The notes: generated by a model not told the origin, from the letters alone. Numbered from the stretch's first letter, positions 9,101-17,429 are shown. The stretch: 64,000 bases of DNA from an uncultured Lachnospiraceae bacterium (GCA_910586645.1 CAJUIS010000014.1:1-64000); one strand, 5' to 3'. Numbers and translations are program-made.

Positions 9101-11042
9101 CCGGATCCGGCACGTCCTGCCATTTCAATGTCACTGCCGAAGACGTACTCTCCCAGGACAGGCCCTGCACCTGCGCCGGACCTTCCTTATCCACAGTGTA
9201 ATTATATATGGCAGTCCCCGCATTGCCCGCCGCGTCATAAGCTGCGGCCTTAATCCAAAGCCCGGTTCCACCGTTTTCCTTCACATTCCATTCATAACGG
9301 CAAACGGCCCCCTCTTCCGTATGCAGGTGTGTCCAGCTCTGCCCGTCTTCCGAACGGTACAATTCTGTCCGCACCACAGCCACATTGTCCGCCGCCCGGG
9401 CGCAGAACTCCGTATTTCCTCCTATAACGCTTCCTTTCACCGGAGTTATCTGCACCACGCGTGGATTTTCCGCATCCGTACCCCGGCAGGCCGCCGCCTC
9501 TTCCGACGCCTCGCTCTCCAGTCCAAAATCACTTATGCCTGTCACATAATAATAATATTTTACGTCTTCTTTCACATCCGTATCTTCGCAGGATACCGTA
9601 TTTCTGCCCTGTACTTCCCGGATTTTTGTAAATTCTTCCTCATCCTCCGCCCTCCGGTAAACCGCATACTTTTTTGTGGCAATCTCATGGGACAGACTCC
9701 AGGAAATTACGATTTTATTCAGATCTCCAACTGCCGTGACACGGGAAATTCTCTCCGGAATACTGTTATCCACTATAACCGTCTCTTCCAGTAAGCCTTT
9801 GCCGCCGTCGGGATCTGTCAGGGCAAACGTCACCTGATATTCACCGGACGGCAAACCGGCGGCATTCCATAAAATACGATACTCGGCCTCCCCGGAAGGC
9901 AGTCTTGCCCCATCCGTAACCACATCGCCAATCTGAATGCTGGAGCCGTCTTTTTCCCGATAGGAAAAATGTCCTGTATAATCCGCCAGTCTTCCCGCAA
10001 TCCGCACGGACGCTTTCAGCTCTCCTTTTCCTCCTCCAATCCGCTTTCCTTCGTGCGCCGTATAAATCTCTGTAACGGCAGGGTTCGCCGTATGAATTGA
10101 AACAGAAGCCTTTGGCGTTTCCACGCCGCCGTCCGCCGTATGCCCCGACACCTGAAATGTATACTCCGTATCTTTCTCAAGTCCTGCGTCCGCATAAGAC
10201 GTTTCCTCCACATCCGCTATATACTGCCCGTTCCGGTAAACATAATATCCTGTAATAGACTTTTCTGCAGAGACGTCCCAGGAAATTTCCGCACTTTTGC
10301 TGTAAACCGCATCCGCCCGCAAATTGGCCACAGGCATCTGAAATGGATCCGGCGCAAGCGTCATGCCGCCCGTTACCCATCTTCCCCATTCGCTCTGGTA
10401 TCTTGTAAGCGCTTCCGGAGGAACATAGATCACTTTCAGCCCGCTCATAACGCTTCTCCAGTCCCACCCGGAAGTATTACCGCTGATCTTTGGCACAGCT
10501 TCAGACATCACCCGAAGCGACGTAATTTTATTGCAGCCCCGGAATGCCATCCTGTCTATATCCTCTATGCTTCCCGGCAGAACCAGTTCCCCGTTGAAAG
10601 AACATCCAAAAAATGCGTTCTCGCCGATTTTTTTAAGCCCTTCTGACAATACCAGTTTGCCGCCAAAACCACAATTCCAAAACGTTTCCGCAGAAATCTC
10701 CTGCAGTCCGGACGGTATCGTAAGATCTCCCGTAAACTGGCATCCATAAACTGCCTCTGAAGAGAGCTTTGTAAGCCCTTCCGGAAGAACCAGTTTTCCT
10801 CCAAACCCACATCTGACAAACACCCTATCAGAAACCTCCTGCAATCCGGACGGCAATACAAGATCCCCTGTAAATTTACATTCATAAAACGCATACATCC
10901 CGATTTTGGTAAGCCCTTCTGGAAGAATCAGTTCTCCCGCCGAAAGGACATTTCCGAAAGGCATATGGCCCGATTTCTGTAAGGCTCTCCGGCAAATATA
11001 GATCTCCCGTAAACGGACATTCGTTAAACGCTGAATCACCAA
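3165..11042 (-). CDS. Giant BspA-like LRR/FN3/PKD surface protein, 3' part (frameshifted)
   Basis: This 2,625-codon frame continues the gene that starts at 12633. The true junction is near 10938, and codons before it are out-of-frame readthrough. Domains in order: BspA-type 23-residue leucine-rich repeats (to about 215), an FN3 domain (230-317), a long alternation of FN3 and Ig-like modules containing VDKEGP/DDVAV motifs (317-1115), a PKD domain with YGDGQT (1117-1197), a carboxypeptidase-regulatory-like fold (1197-1290), about 950 residues I do not recognise, an InlB-type repeat with GWYDG (2250-2320), a Cys-rich CxxC module (2324-2400), a Pro/Gly linker and a terminal LRR block. No LPXTG or membrane anchor is seen. 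It is probably an extracellular adhesin, as inferred for BspA proteins. It lacks its own signal peptide, so alone it would not be secreted. Confidence 0.85.
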   Translation of the reverse strand: MVIQRLTNVRLREIYICRRALQKSGHMPFGNVLSAGELILPEGLTKIGMYAFYECKFTGDLVLPSGLQEVSDRVFVRCGFGGKLVLPEGLTKLSSEAVYGCQFTGDLTIPSGLQEISAETFWNCGFGGKLVLSEGLKKIGENAFFGCSFNGELVLPGSIEDIDRMAFRGCNKITSLRVMSEAVPKISGNTSGWDWRSVMSGLKVIYVPPEALTRYQSEWGRWVTGGMTLAPDPFQMPVANLRADAVYSKSAEISWDVSAEKSITGYYVYRNGQYIADVEETSYADAGLEKDTEYTFQVSGHTADGGVETPKASVSIHTANPAVTEIYTAHEGKRIGGGKGELKASVRIAGRLADYTGHFSYREKDGSSIQIGDVVTDGARLPSGEAEYRILWNAAGLPSGEYQVTFALTDPDGGKGLLEETVIVDNSIPERISRVTAVGDLNKIVISWSLSHEIATKKYAVYRRAEDEEEFTKIREVQGRNTVSCEDTDVKEDVKYYYYVTGISDFGLESEASEEAAACRGTDAENPRVVQITPVKGSVIGGNTEFCARAADNVAVVRTELYRSEDGQSWTHLHTEEGAVCRYEWNVKENGGTGLWIKAAAYDAAGNAGTAIYNYTVDKEGPAQVQGLSWESTSSAVTLKWQDVPDPDLAFFRVEQKQEDGSFTKVRDVETTLGINILNLKPDTAYTYRVAAYDRTKNRGADSEEITARTTEDVTAPIITQISPAPGSFQDTISLTVTASDDVAVAEILLQTSGNRIFWDDLEKFSFQEDKKNQTVSYALDLSGYEEGPLYVRAVAKDRAGHEGNSSGSAPYVEYRIDRTAPSAPENFRADFRDGALFLAWDLGGEEDLYDYILYRSDDGGEFREIKTGLRYTSCYDRDAKRGETYAYQLAVRDQAGNVSKRTEAVTASVPEDEKPPELVSFLPDDGSVVGAGSDFYLLAKDNDELDIIEVSYQVNHGTSKNLLRQERIKNYYKEIETKLPFDELMDGDSLQVTVTLTDVQGLETERTLSYTVDKEAPRVQSVLAHGEEDRIALNWQGGGEADLSHYNIYRKTSGNSYQAIGQVQAKEDAGYSYEDANALAGEIYRYKIEAADRAGNVSAKESGDAWIAARPVIKAALTCDVTQAVNTEYEFLASGSKADKGIASYLIDYGDGQTAEPENGRAVHRYAQTGTYTVTLTVTDREGGVDFCTREVAVTDPKLIGAAEITLTDAGGAALTGMPVYFDMDNGPDYVKYTDALGKAQFTAEAGKYKVGSYANGYLPVQSSVVVRANDVTEYTIAMTKEQIVTGEFEVNRMTPDEIEAAGIFDAEEFNYHTFSGVVRLKYGTEENVEIPVIINGKTGDVVNGGHTQISSSKNNGSSTGELRDLKVMRVSENVIAVLDVPVMGSWLKEFFDVKLHIINHADSSFSLSNNRVKLNVPKGMALMRNLEGCDDLVTDFSSLKGQETKTLHWILRGETEGEYDLTADYSGVLDSFHTPVSAVFQTEEKIKVFGAKAMKLTVDIGKHIYNGAMYFNLSLTNVGEADIYYPSVGVIYNVIDVYEGERLKEAGEDILDMEDYYSIERLEEAKGDAEKARSVAILDIRHSNSNGYTTHLGPGGSVTTLSPGETYTKNCVCYEALTGDIETASLLNVAQNFGERTGIKVEINEVDIKPYNMENAEEKAEEILKDPGKKNLYDYIVDTDLIRKRGDSNFFYYRQAIKDDEDGFKKLGEALYTLTDCALNLDMDLFTKENTKDITRNYICELLQDESFQNAVDMNIDTSYLNMAQDVIGNIMGALPKDKTGEVDSSYGWDDFSEEFSGSKNLHKLASDLRKDGPDAVWDDILLTAARTLKTDNIEREIRNYLGRNQVVNWISEGASQELGKYSEILGAVSDAYAAWNESVEFTNQMMTIRAAREEAEYLLDAILDCPYINEAVYKEVKRIRASLTEGFELQVTRFLTEFLKKTAGKEGKTVLNTAIHLLDEYYQCDTGIGAIRTALILAFGTLDEMFGWEERVNELQRLRVTAALTIPLRSKAVTSSGAEKMTALKYLIKMRLLGEKTFVDVAKKNGSRSALKVINDYQGANYESLDDYYLDFKTKILSYRDSLYGETAADVAREPAPVLSVDYENECSVQSFDSSYEFSYDGVLWTKGSGGRISFSPGLSGQHLWLRKSASEGGFSGNVTKCYIPPRGRITGDIAVKYKNGAYAVSGLSSGRYEYAIKSETGSFHALEGEPATIEGEDYDAKLTLRRMAEEDAFKTEARDVSVEKAYTVRVSLKGAGTVSGGGEYFIGETVRLSAKALSGSSFEGWYDGTECLSPSETYEFLAYGDADIQARFSDCLHTDQEQIEIRGQREASCTAQGYSGDTYCKICGMKIADGEETPALMHLWDDGEITIPATAASEGEKTFTCRLCGGTKTEAIPKLKDPDTGGETETPNPPDSGGETETPNPPNPGGEIRPPDSGGTDLETDPPKPAVGTKLTDAKTKAQYTVTKSGMAKGTATYEKPLDKKRSAIVIPNMVKISGVSYKVTAVADGAFRGNKKIKTVVIGGSTASIGAKAFCQCTSLTKAVISESVSKIGKMAFYGCRKLKNIQIKTRALTSKNVGKNAFRGIYAKAVIKAPKKKLKAYKKLLKGKGIGKKVKVKKA

Positions 11043-12633
11043 TTTTGACTATGCTCTCCGGCAAATCCAGATCTCCCGTAAACGGACATCCCTTAAACGC
11101 TGCATCACCGATTTTGACTATGCTTTCCGGCAAAATCAGTTCTCCGTCAAAGCCGCAATCCTGAAATGTTCCATCGGAAATTTCCTTCAATTCTGGCGGC
11201 AGAACCAAATCTCCCGTAAATAAACTGTCACGAAACGCGTACCTGCCAATTTCCGTAAGGCTCTTTGGCAGTGTCAGCTCTCCCGTAAATTTACAGCCAG
11301 AAAACGCATTAGAACCAATTTTGGTAAGCCCTTCCGGGAGCGCCAGGTTCCCGTCCAGGCCCGAACAATAACTGAATGCCTCTGAACCGATCTCCGTAAG
11401 CCCTTCCGGAAGCGTCAGGTTCCCGTCCAGGCCCGAACAGCCGCTGAATGCCCGTTCTCCAATTTTTTTCAATGCAGCCGGAAATATGACCGATACAATA
11501 TCCACATTTCCTCCAAATACCCCCGGGCCAATTTCTGTTACGCCTTCCGGAATCACACTCTCAGTATCTCTTCCTATATAATCCGTCAGCACGCCGTTTT
11601 GAATCATATAATCCGGTTCATCTTCCCGTTCACGAATTTTTACTCTTGATGGCAGATCACCAAATCCTTTCCGGTAATTTTCGCGACACCCCTCCGGAAC
11701 CCACAGGGACGTTACGCCGCTCAGACAACCGTCGCCAAAAAGCATCCACGCGTGTCCGATTGGCGGATAATCCGTGCCATATAAATTTGGCGGCTGCTCT
11801 CCCAGAAATCTGACGCTTTCCACTTTCCCGCAGCCGTAAAAGGAGACATCAGACAAATCTGTAAGCCCTGCGCCAAACGTCACCTCTGTCAGACCCGCAC
11901 AACCCTCAAACGCATAGTTCCATATATCAGTAACGCTGTCCGGTATTGTCAGCTTTCCTTCAAACTGTCCCCCGGAAAATGCATCTTCACCGATTGTCTT
12001 AAGCCCCTCCGGAAGCGTCAGTATGCCCGTAAACGAACATCCGTAAAATGCACTGGAACCTATTGCACTGATTCCCTCCGGCAGTGTCAGCTTTCCGTCA
12101 AAACCACATCCGGCAAATGTTCCTCCGGAAACTTTTTTTAAGCCGTCCGGCAGCGTCAAATCTCCCGTAAACGGACATTCCGAAAATGCGTATGAACCGA
12201 TCTCGGTAATTCCCTCCGGCAGTGTCAGTTCCCCGCCAAGACTCAGGCAGCCGCGAAACGCGCTTTCCCCAATCTTTGTCAGAGAAGACGGAAATCCAAC
12301 CGAAGCAATCTCTGAATTGTCCAAAAAAACTTCCGCTCCAATCTCTGTTACACCCTCCGGAATCACAATATCCCCTCCGGCGCCCGTGTAATCTGTCAAC
12401 ACTCCGTTCTGAATAACAAATCCGTCCGGCACTGCATCCCCACTTTCTTTTTCCTGAAGAGACGCCATATCTGCCGCGTCTTCATTTTCCTCCTTCTGAA
12501 TGTCCTCTTCTGAAACTTCCTCCCGCGCAGAAACCTCCCCGGCAGACACTACAGCCGGAACAGACTGTCCACACATCGAAACTGCCAGAATAACCGCCAG
12601 CGCCCTCTTCCATATCGAATGATTCAACCGCAT
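10882..12633 (-). CDS. Giant BspA-like surface protein, 5' part with signal peptide (frameshifted)
   Basis: Translation should start at 12633, where AAAGGGG precedes the ATG by 6 bp. A classical signal peptide follows (WKRALAVILAVS ... VVSA). Two blocks of 23-residue BspA-type repeats (LTLPEGL-IG--AF--C-F-G) are separated by a spacer. The repeat pattern breaks at RKCPFGG and resumes at once in the next frame as AGELILPEGL. Dropping one G of the minus-strand GGG (plus-strand CCC 10936-10938) restores an uninterrupted protein of about 3,156 residues ending at 3165. The last 16 or so codons of this frame are therefore artefactual. A sequencing error, a true mutation and phase variation are all possible. 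Confidence 0.85.
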   Translation of the reverse strand: MRLNHSIWKRALAVILAVSMCGQSVPAVVSAGEVSAREEVSEEDIQKEENEDAADMASLQEKESGDAVPDGFVIQNGVLTDYTGAGGDIVIPEGVTEIGAEVFLDNSEIASVGFPSSLTKIGESAFRGCLSLGGELTLPEGITEIGSYAFSECPFTGDLTLPDGLKKVSGGTFAGCGFDGKLTLPEGISAIGSSAFYGCSFTGILTLPEGLKTIGEDAFSGGQFEGKLTIPDSVTDIWNYAFEGCAGLTEVTFGAGLTDLSDVSFYGCGKVESVRFLGEQPPNLYGTDYPPIGHAWMLFGDGCLSGVTSLWVPEGCRENYRKGFGDLPSRVKIREREDEPDYMIQNGVLTDYIGRDTESVIPEGVTEIGPGVFGGNVDIVSVIFPAALKKIGERAFSGCSGLDGNLTLPEGLTEIGSEAFSYCSGLDGNLALPEGLTKIGSNAFSGCKFTGELTLPKSLTEIGRYAFRDSLFTGDLVLPPELKEISDGTFQDCGFDGELILPESIVKIGDAAFKGCPFTGDLDLPESIVKIGDSAFNECPFTGDLYLPESLTEIGPYAFRKCPFGGRTDSSRRAYQNRDVCVL

Positions 12634-12830
12634 AGAAAACCCCTTTCTCTCCTGTATCACATAAGCAAATCTTCATATAAATTGGTTTATTTTATCACAT
12701 TGAACTTTTTCCGCAAACCACCCTGAAATTCATTATTTTCATTTCCGATTGCCGGAAATCTCTGATCTGCATTCGCAGCCGGTCTTTTTACAGACAGTTA
12801 AATTCAATCATATGTGTTCCGGTACATATA

Positions 12831-12918
12831 AAAGCCGGACGGCGGATATTTTCTGACCGGGCTTTTGCCGCTGCAAACGGCAAACAGGCCCGGACAGACA
12901 TAATATCTGCCGTCCGGC
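12831..12918 (-). terminator. Large nested hairpin terminator after the acyl-ligase operon
   Basis: A 17-bp near-perfect outer stem (12834-12850 with 12902-12918) encloses a second stem CCGGGC/GCCCGG and a third TTTGCCG/CGGCAAA. On the minus strand it is followed by TTTTATA, so it would end the operon that finishes at 12954. On the plus strand a T-rich stretch also follows. Confidence 0.75.
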
Positions 12919-12953
12919 GTTCGTTTTTCAAAATCTTAAACTATTTTCTATCT

Positions 12954-14465
12954 CTAACACCGCTTAATTTTCCGCGCCGCTGTCTTCTCAAACTCCTGAT
13001 CGCGCACCTTAAGCTTCGCCACCTTCTTATAAAGCGGCGCCTCTTTATTATAATCGTCAATAATCTTCTGAAGCTCTGCGCTTATATCTGCAACTCCCTG
13101 TTTCTCAGCATACTCCAGATCCGGGAAAATTTCCGCTTCAATCACGCCTTCGCTCTCTCTGGCCAGAACTTCCTGCACCAGTCTGTGTTCCGAAAGCTTA
13201 TTTTCAATCTCTTCCGGAGAAACGTTCTCTCCGTTTTTCGTAATAATCAGGTTTTTCTTCCTTCCTGTCAGGAAAATAAATCCATCCTCATCCACATATC
13301 CAAGATCCCCTGTCCGAAGCCAGCCGTCTTCGGTAAGCGTCTCTTTTGTCTCCTTCTCCATCTGGTAATACCCCTGCATTACGCTGCTGCCCTTTACCCA
13401 GATTTCTTCGTCTACGACTTTCGCCGCACAGTTTGGCATCAGTTTTCCAACAGAACCAAACTTCCGGTTCCATTCCAGGTTTGTGCTAATCACAGGCGCG
13501 CACTCTGTCATGCCATACCCCTGCAAAATCGTAATGCCATACTTCTCAAACAAAGTAATCCATGCCGGATTCAAGTAAGCGCCGCCGCTGCAAATCGTAT
13601 GAAGCCGCTCTCCAAACACTTCCTTTTTTACAATTTCAGGAGGCAGGGCGGAAGCGTCTTCCAATTTTTTTGCAAACGATTCAATCATCATTGGAACCAT
13701 CAAAATCATATCCGGCCCAAACAGCTTAATGTTTTTTGCCACGCGCATAATCGAATCGTTGATGCAGATAATGCTTCCAAGCGAAATTCCCTTCAAAATA
13801 TCCATACTCAGGCAATACGCATGATGAACCGGAAGCACAGAAAGAATCACTGTTCTCGACGGGATTCTCATATCAAGGCAGGTTGCGTTCTCCGCTATAT
13901 TTCTGTGCGTCAGCATAACGCCCTTGCTTTTTCCCGTCGTGCCGGACGTAAACATAATGGTGCAAAGATCTTCCGGATTCGCCCATGCGTCAAACCCGCT
14001 GTCGCTTTCTTCCAAAAGCTGCTTCATAGAGAATATTTCGCCTTCCGCCGTCTCTTTCTGCATCGAAATTATTTTCTTTAACTTCGGACAGTTCTTTTTC
14101 GCAAGCTCGGCTACGTCGGCGCGGATTTCATCATAGACAAGAACAGACACGTCGGCGCGGTCTAAAAGCTCGCACAGCTCGGCCGCCGGCAGAGCCACGT
14201 CCAGAGGAACCGCCACGCTGCTGCAGTTTACCGTCCCAAGATAAGCAACCAGCCAATAATAAGACGTCATGCCGACAACCGCCACATGCGCCCCCTGCAT
14301 TTCCATCGACTTTAACGCACCGGAAAAATGCTCGCTGTCTTTGCGAAGCTGCGTATAGGTCTTTGACTCAATCTGATCTTTTCCGGTTTTATAACGGACG
14401 GCGTCTTTGTCTCCGAATCTTTCCTGCGCCTGCACTAAAATTTCACGGATTGTATTACATACCAT
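12954..14465 (-). CDS. AMP-binding acyl-CoA/acyl-ACP synthetase (ligase)
   Basis: The 503-residue ANL-superfamily enzyme would activate a carboxylic acid as acyl-AMP and load it onto CoA or, given the neighbour, onto the adjacent ACP. Visible motifs are the P-loop TSGTTGKSKG (about 170), YGMTECAP (about 318), TGDLGYVDEDG (about 385), GRKKNLI (about 410) and a C-terminal lysine in TAARKIK. The ATG at 14465 follows AAAAAAGGAGG by 6 bp, so an in-frame extension to 14561 is rejected. It is the last gene of the five-gene TetR-controlled operon. The substrate cannot be read from sequence. Confidence 0.85.
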   Translation of the reverse strand: MVCNTIREILVQAQERFGDKDAVRYKTGKDQIESKTYTQLRKDSEHFSGALKSMEMQGAHVAVVGMTSYYWLVAYLGTVNCSSVAVPLDVALPAAELCELLDRADVSVLVYDEIRADVAELAKKNCPKLKKIISMQKETAEGEIFSMKQLLEESDSGFDAWANPEDLCTIMFTSGTTGKSKGVMLTHRNIAENATCLDMRIPSRTVILSVLPVHHAYCLSMDILKGISLGSIICINDSIMRVAKNIKLFGPDMILMVPMMIESFAKKLEDASALPPEIVKKEVFGERLHTICSGGAYLNPAWITLFEKYGITILQGYGMTECAPVISTNLEWNRKFGSVGKLMPNCAAKVVDEEIWVKGSSVMQGYYQMEKETKETLTEDGWLRTGDLGYVDEDGFIFLTGRKKNLIITKNGENVSPEEIENKLSEHRLVQEVLARESEGVIEAEIFPDLEYAEKQGVADISAELQKIIDDYNKEAPLYKKVAKLKVRDQEFEKTAARKIKRC

Positions 14466-14481
14466 AACGCTTCCTCCTTTT

Positions 14482-14703
14482 TTAAAGTTTGCCAAGATAC
14501 TCAGCGGCTTCTCCAACGGTGCGAAGCCCCGCCGCTTCCCGCTGATCCACTTCCACGTCAAATTCCTCCTCGATTTCCCCTAACATACTCATAAAATCAA
14601 ACGAAGTAAAGCCCAGATCTTCCACAAAACGCGACTCCGCCGTAATCTGCTCCGGTTCCACTTCCACATAATTTACAATAATTTCCTTTAACTTTTCTAA
14701 CAT
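14482..14703 (-). CDS. Acyl carrier protein-like carrier
   Basis: The 73-residue acidic helical protein carries the phosphopantetheine-site motif DLGFTSFDF, in which the serine after threonine would take the prosthetic group in place of the usual DSL. AGGAGG precedes the start. It sits 16 bp before the ligase gene, suggesting that this dedicated carrier is loaded by the ligase and serves the condensation-like enzyme. The length is normal for stand-alone ACPs. No fatty-acid synthesis genes surround it, so a housekeeping AcpP role is less likely. Confidence 0.85.
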   Translation of the reverse strand: MLEKLKEIIVNYVEVEPEQITAESRFVEDLGFTSFDFMSMLGEIEEEFDVEVDQREAAGLRTVGEAAEYLGKL

Positions 14704-14713
14704 ATCGATCCTC

Positions 14714-16117
14714 CTAAACCAATTTTAAAATATCGCCTACGGAAAGGTTCGGGTTTTCAATTCCCTTAAACATGATTTTGCAGAGATAGTAATACATATA
14801 CTCAAGCTGTTTTCTGCTGACCGCTTTTACCTGATGTTCAAAGTTAAAGTCCAGTCCGTTATCTTCCGGCCGGTGCATCACAGTCAGATACATCGCCTGC
14901 GTCGTCGCGCCGTTTGGATACCATTTCGTCTTATAGCGAATGTCTCCCAACTGATCCAGTCCCTTTTCCTTTAACGTCATCGGCTGATATGTCAGAGCCA
15001 TCGGCTCATACGTACATCCCTGGGGATTTTGATAAACCTGTCCCCGATGCGCAAAATAAGCGACCGGATCGTAATTGGCATGACGGAACAATTCATTCTG
15101 CTGATCTCTGATTTCAAACAGAGCGTCAATAAACTTCTTCTCCTGTGAAATCACGGTGCGGAACGGGAATGAATGAATTCTCGTGCCGCCGCATTTTTTC
15201 TCTTTGAGCGTTGCGCGCCTTGCAATCGCCGTATTGATCGAAACGTCGTCATTGCCGTTCATTTTCTGAAAATACGTCCGAAGTCCCATCAGCAAAAGAC
15301 AGGTCAGAGAAATCTGCTTCTCCTTGCAAAAATCCATCAAACGCTTTGTCGGCTCTCCCTCCAGATGAAATATATCCAGATCTGACTCCACAGAGTCAGA
15401 AACATTAACCGCCGCCCGAAGACCTGGCATATTGCGCCTGTCTCTTTCCAGTTCAAGCTTCGCCGTGCCGTCAATGCCGTTATAAATCGGCTCGGAGCTT
15501 TCAATCATTTTATGGAAAAATTCTTCATCCCGTGCCTTTGCCTTAGAACCCGCCTCATACGCAAGATCTTTTTTCAACTGTTCAATATAAGAAGCCATAT
15601 CTTTTGGATACGCCACGTTTTCATACATACGGTTGCAGTAAATTTCAATGATGTCCTTTAAAAAACAAATCAGAGACTGTGCGTCCATAATGACATGATC
15701 CGCCAGAAGGTATACGCCGCTAAACCCGTCCGGCGTCTTAATCATCACCATGCGGCTCATTGGAGAATCTTCTCTTTTAAATGGAACCTGCGTCCATTTT
15801 CTCATCGTCGCTTCCGCTTCTTCCATCGTCGTCCGGCTGAAATCTTCCAATGGGATTTCCTGCTTTACCTCGTCTACCACATACTGGTACCAGACGCCTT
15901 CTTTGTCTTTTGCAAACTGAAGCCGCATAGACTCGCTCCGTTCATACGCCTTTAAAATAGACTCGCGCAAAACGTCAAAATCCAGTTCCGCCTCAATGGT
16001 AAGACTCGTGCCAATATTGACAACCGCTTTGTTGGGGCAGTGATCCAGATAGAAAAAATGGAATTTCTGTGCAGCAGTAAGCGGATATACATCATATCCT
16101 TTTCTTTTTTTCATCAT
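14714..16117 (-). CDS. Condensation-domain / acyltransferase-like protein
   Basis: The protein of about 467 residues has the two-lobed layout of NRPS condensation domains, PapA5-type acyltransferases and alcohol acetyltransferases. The active-site motif appears as DHVIMDA near residue 140 (family consensus HHxxxDG). It would transfer an acyl group from the carrier protein to an amine or alcohol. The start at 16117 is chosen because GGAGAGG lies 9 bp upstream. An earlier ATG at 16135 overlaps that ribosome site. The missing first His of the HH pair is not unusual in acyltransferase branches. The product is unknown. Confidence 0.7.
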   Translation of the reverse strand: MMKKRKGYDVYPLTAAQKFHFFYLDHCPNKAVVNIGTSLTIEAELDFDVLRESILKAYERSESMRLQFAKDKEGVWYQYVVDEVKQEIPLEDFSRTTMEEAEATMRKWTQVPFKREDSPMSRMVMIKTPDGFSGVYLLADHVIMDAQSLICFLKDIIEIYCNRMYENVAYPKDMASYIEQLKKDLAYEAGSKAKARDEEFFHKMIESSEPIYNGIDGTAKLELERDRRNMPGLRAAVNVSDSVESDLDIFHLEGEPTKRLMDFCKEKQISLTCLLLMGLRTYFQKMNGNDDVSINTAIARRATLKEKKCGGTRIHSFPFRTVISQEKKFIDALFEIRDQQNELFRHANYDPVAYFAHRGQVYQNPQGCTYEPMALTYQPMTLKEKGLDQLGDIRYKTKWYPNGATTQAMYLTVMHRPEDNGLDFNFEHQVKAVSRKQLEYMYYYLCKIMFKGIENPNLSVGDILKLV

Positions 16118-16135
16118 ATTTAAAAACCTCTCCAT

Positions 16136-17074
16136 TTAAAATAAAACTTCTTTTAAAAATTTTTCCAATGCTTCCTCGTAACGGCTGGTATCCTTATAAT
16201 AGCTCTCCGCATGGGCGGCCCCTTCCACAATCAGCTTCTGTTTTTTTGCCCCGCAGTTTGCATACAGTTTTTCACACATACGGCATGGTACGAACGTATC
16301 GGCGCTGCCATGAATAAAGAGCGTCGGCGTCTTTGACTTCCTTACTTCCCGCGCCGCGTTGCACTCATCCATCCCATATCCTGCAAATCTTTTGTTCAAA
16401 AACCCGGCAATCTGGATAATCGGAAACGCGGGTATATGATACATGGAATGCAGCACATGCGTAAAAACCTCTTTCGGCGAAGTAAACCCACAGTCAGAAA
16501 CGATGCCCTTCACCTGATACGGCAATTTCAGGCCGCTTGTCATCAGCACAGTGGCGGCTCCCATAGAAGTTCCGTGCAGAATGATTTCCGCATCTTCCCC
16601 TACGTTTTCCAAAATCCAGTCCAGCCACTTTATGGCGTCCATACGATCCAGGCAGCCAAACCCGATATGCGTTCCCTCACTTTGGCCATGCGCCCGCTCG
16701 TCCACTAAAAGCATGGCATAGCCGCGTTTCAGATAATACCCCGAAAGCCCGATATAATCTTTCATGCCTTCGCTTGTATACCCGTGAAAGCAGAGAACCA
16801 CACGCCTGCTCTCTTTATTTGGAAAATATGTTCCGTGCAGCTTCAGTCCGTCTTCCGATGTAATCCAGACGTCTTTTCTTGGCTGCGCAAGAAAATATTC
16901 TTTTCGCTCTGCCAGAAAATCCGCATACTGACCCCAGTCCGTCCCGGCCATTTTTATTGTCCGTTCCGTCTTTGCCTTTCCCCGCTTCATCGTCCTTCTG
17001 TAAAAATAGGCCGACAGCAATAGTTCCGCGGCCGCAAATGTTCCTGTCGCCGCAATCATATTCCGCTTCTTCAT
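16136..17074 (-). CDS. Membrane-anchored alpha/beta hydrolase
   Basis: The 312-residue protein starts with an uncleaved hydrophobic anchor (about 5-25) and then an alpha/beta-hydrolase fold. The oxyanion region is FHGYTSEG, the nucleophile elbow HGTSMGA (Ser near 168), the acid Asp lies in GSADTFVP (about 260) and the His in AAHAES (about 287). It resembles the family of extracellular or membrane-facing esterases annotated YqkD/BAAT-like. In this operon it might release or edit the acyl product. That role is inferred from position. Confidence 0.82.
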   Translation of the reverse strand: MKKRNMIAATGTFAAAELLLSAYFYRRTMKRGKAKTERTIKMAGTDWGQYADFLAERKEYFLAQPRKDVWITSEDGLKLHGTYFPNKESRRVVLCFHGYTSEGMKDYIGLSGYYLKRGYAMLLVDERAHGQSEGTHIGFGCLDRMDAIKWLDWILENVGEDAEIILHGTSMGAATVLMTSGLKLPYQVKGIVSDCGFTSPKEVFTHVLHSMYHIPAFPIIQIAGFLNKRFAGYGMDECNAAREVRKSKTPTLFIHGSADTFVPCRMCEKLYANCGAKKQKLIVEGAAHAESYYKDTSRYEEALEKFLKEVLF

Positions 17075-17090
17075 TGAAATCTACTTCCTT

Positions 17091-17429
17091 TTATTTTTTC
17101 TTCTTTTTCTTGCTGATGATTTCTTTTAATTTGAGAGCCTTGTCAATATTTCCTTCTACTTTCAGTTTCCCTGTCGTAACGGCCCAAATAGGATCTGTCT
17201 TTCCTTCCGCAATCTTTCTTAGCGTCTCGGCCTGGCAGGTAAACATCGCATCCCTGTCATAATACTCGTAAGGCTCTACATAAATCTTCCCTTCCTTTGC
17301 CTCCACATAAAAAATGCCGGAAGCTTCTCCCGTAATATTAAACTGGTAAGCTAAATGCTCTGTGATGTCACTGATATCAGCCTCCATGAATTTACTCTTT
17401 ACTTCTGAAAAAAAATCTGCGTACGTCAT
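17091..17429 (-). CDS. SCP2 sterol-binding-domain protein
   Basis: The 112-residue single-domain protein ends with the typical SCP2 signature (GKTDPIWAVTTGKLKVEGN, then DKALKL) and a polylysine tail. SCP2 domains bind hydrophobic ligands such as acyl chains in a tunnel. It is the first gene of the acyl operon, with GGAGG before its ATG, directly behind the TetR operators. It may shuttle the lipid-like substrate or product of the neighbouring enzymes. Confidence 0.8.
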   Translation of the reverse strand: MTYADFFSEVKSKFMEADISDITEHLAYQFNITGEASGIFYVEAKEGKIYVEPYEYYDRDAMFTCQAETLRKIAEGKTDPIWAVTTGKLKVEGNIDKALKLKEIISKKKKKK

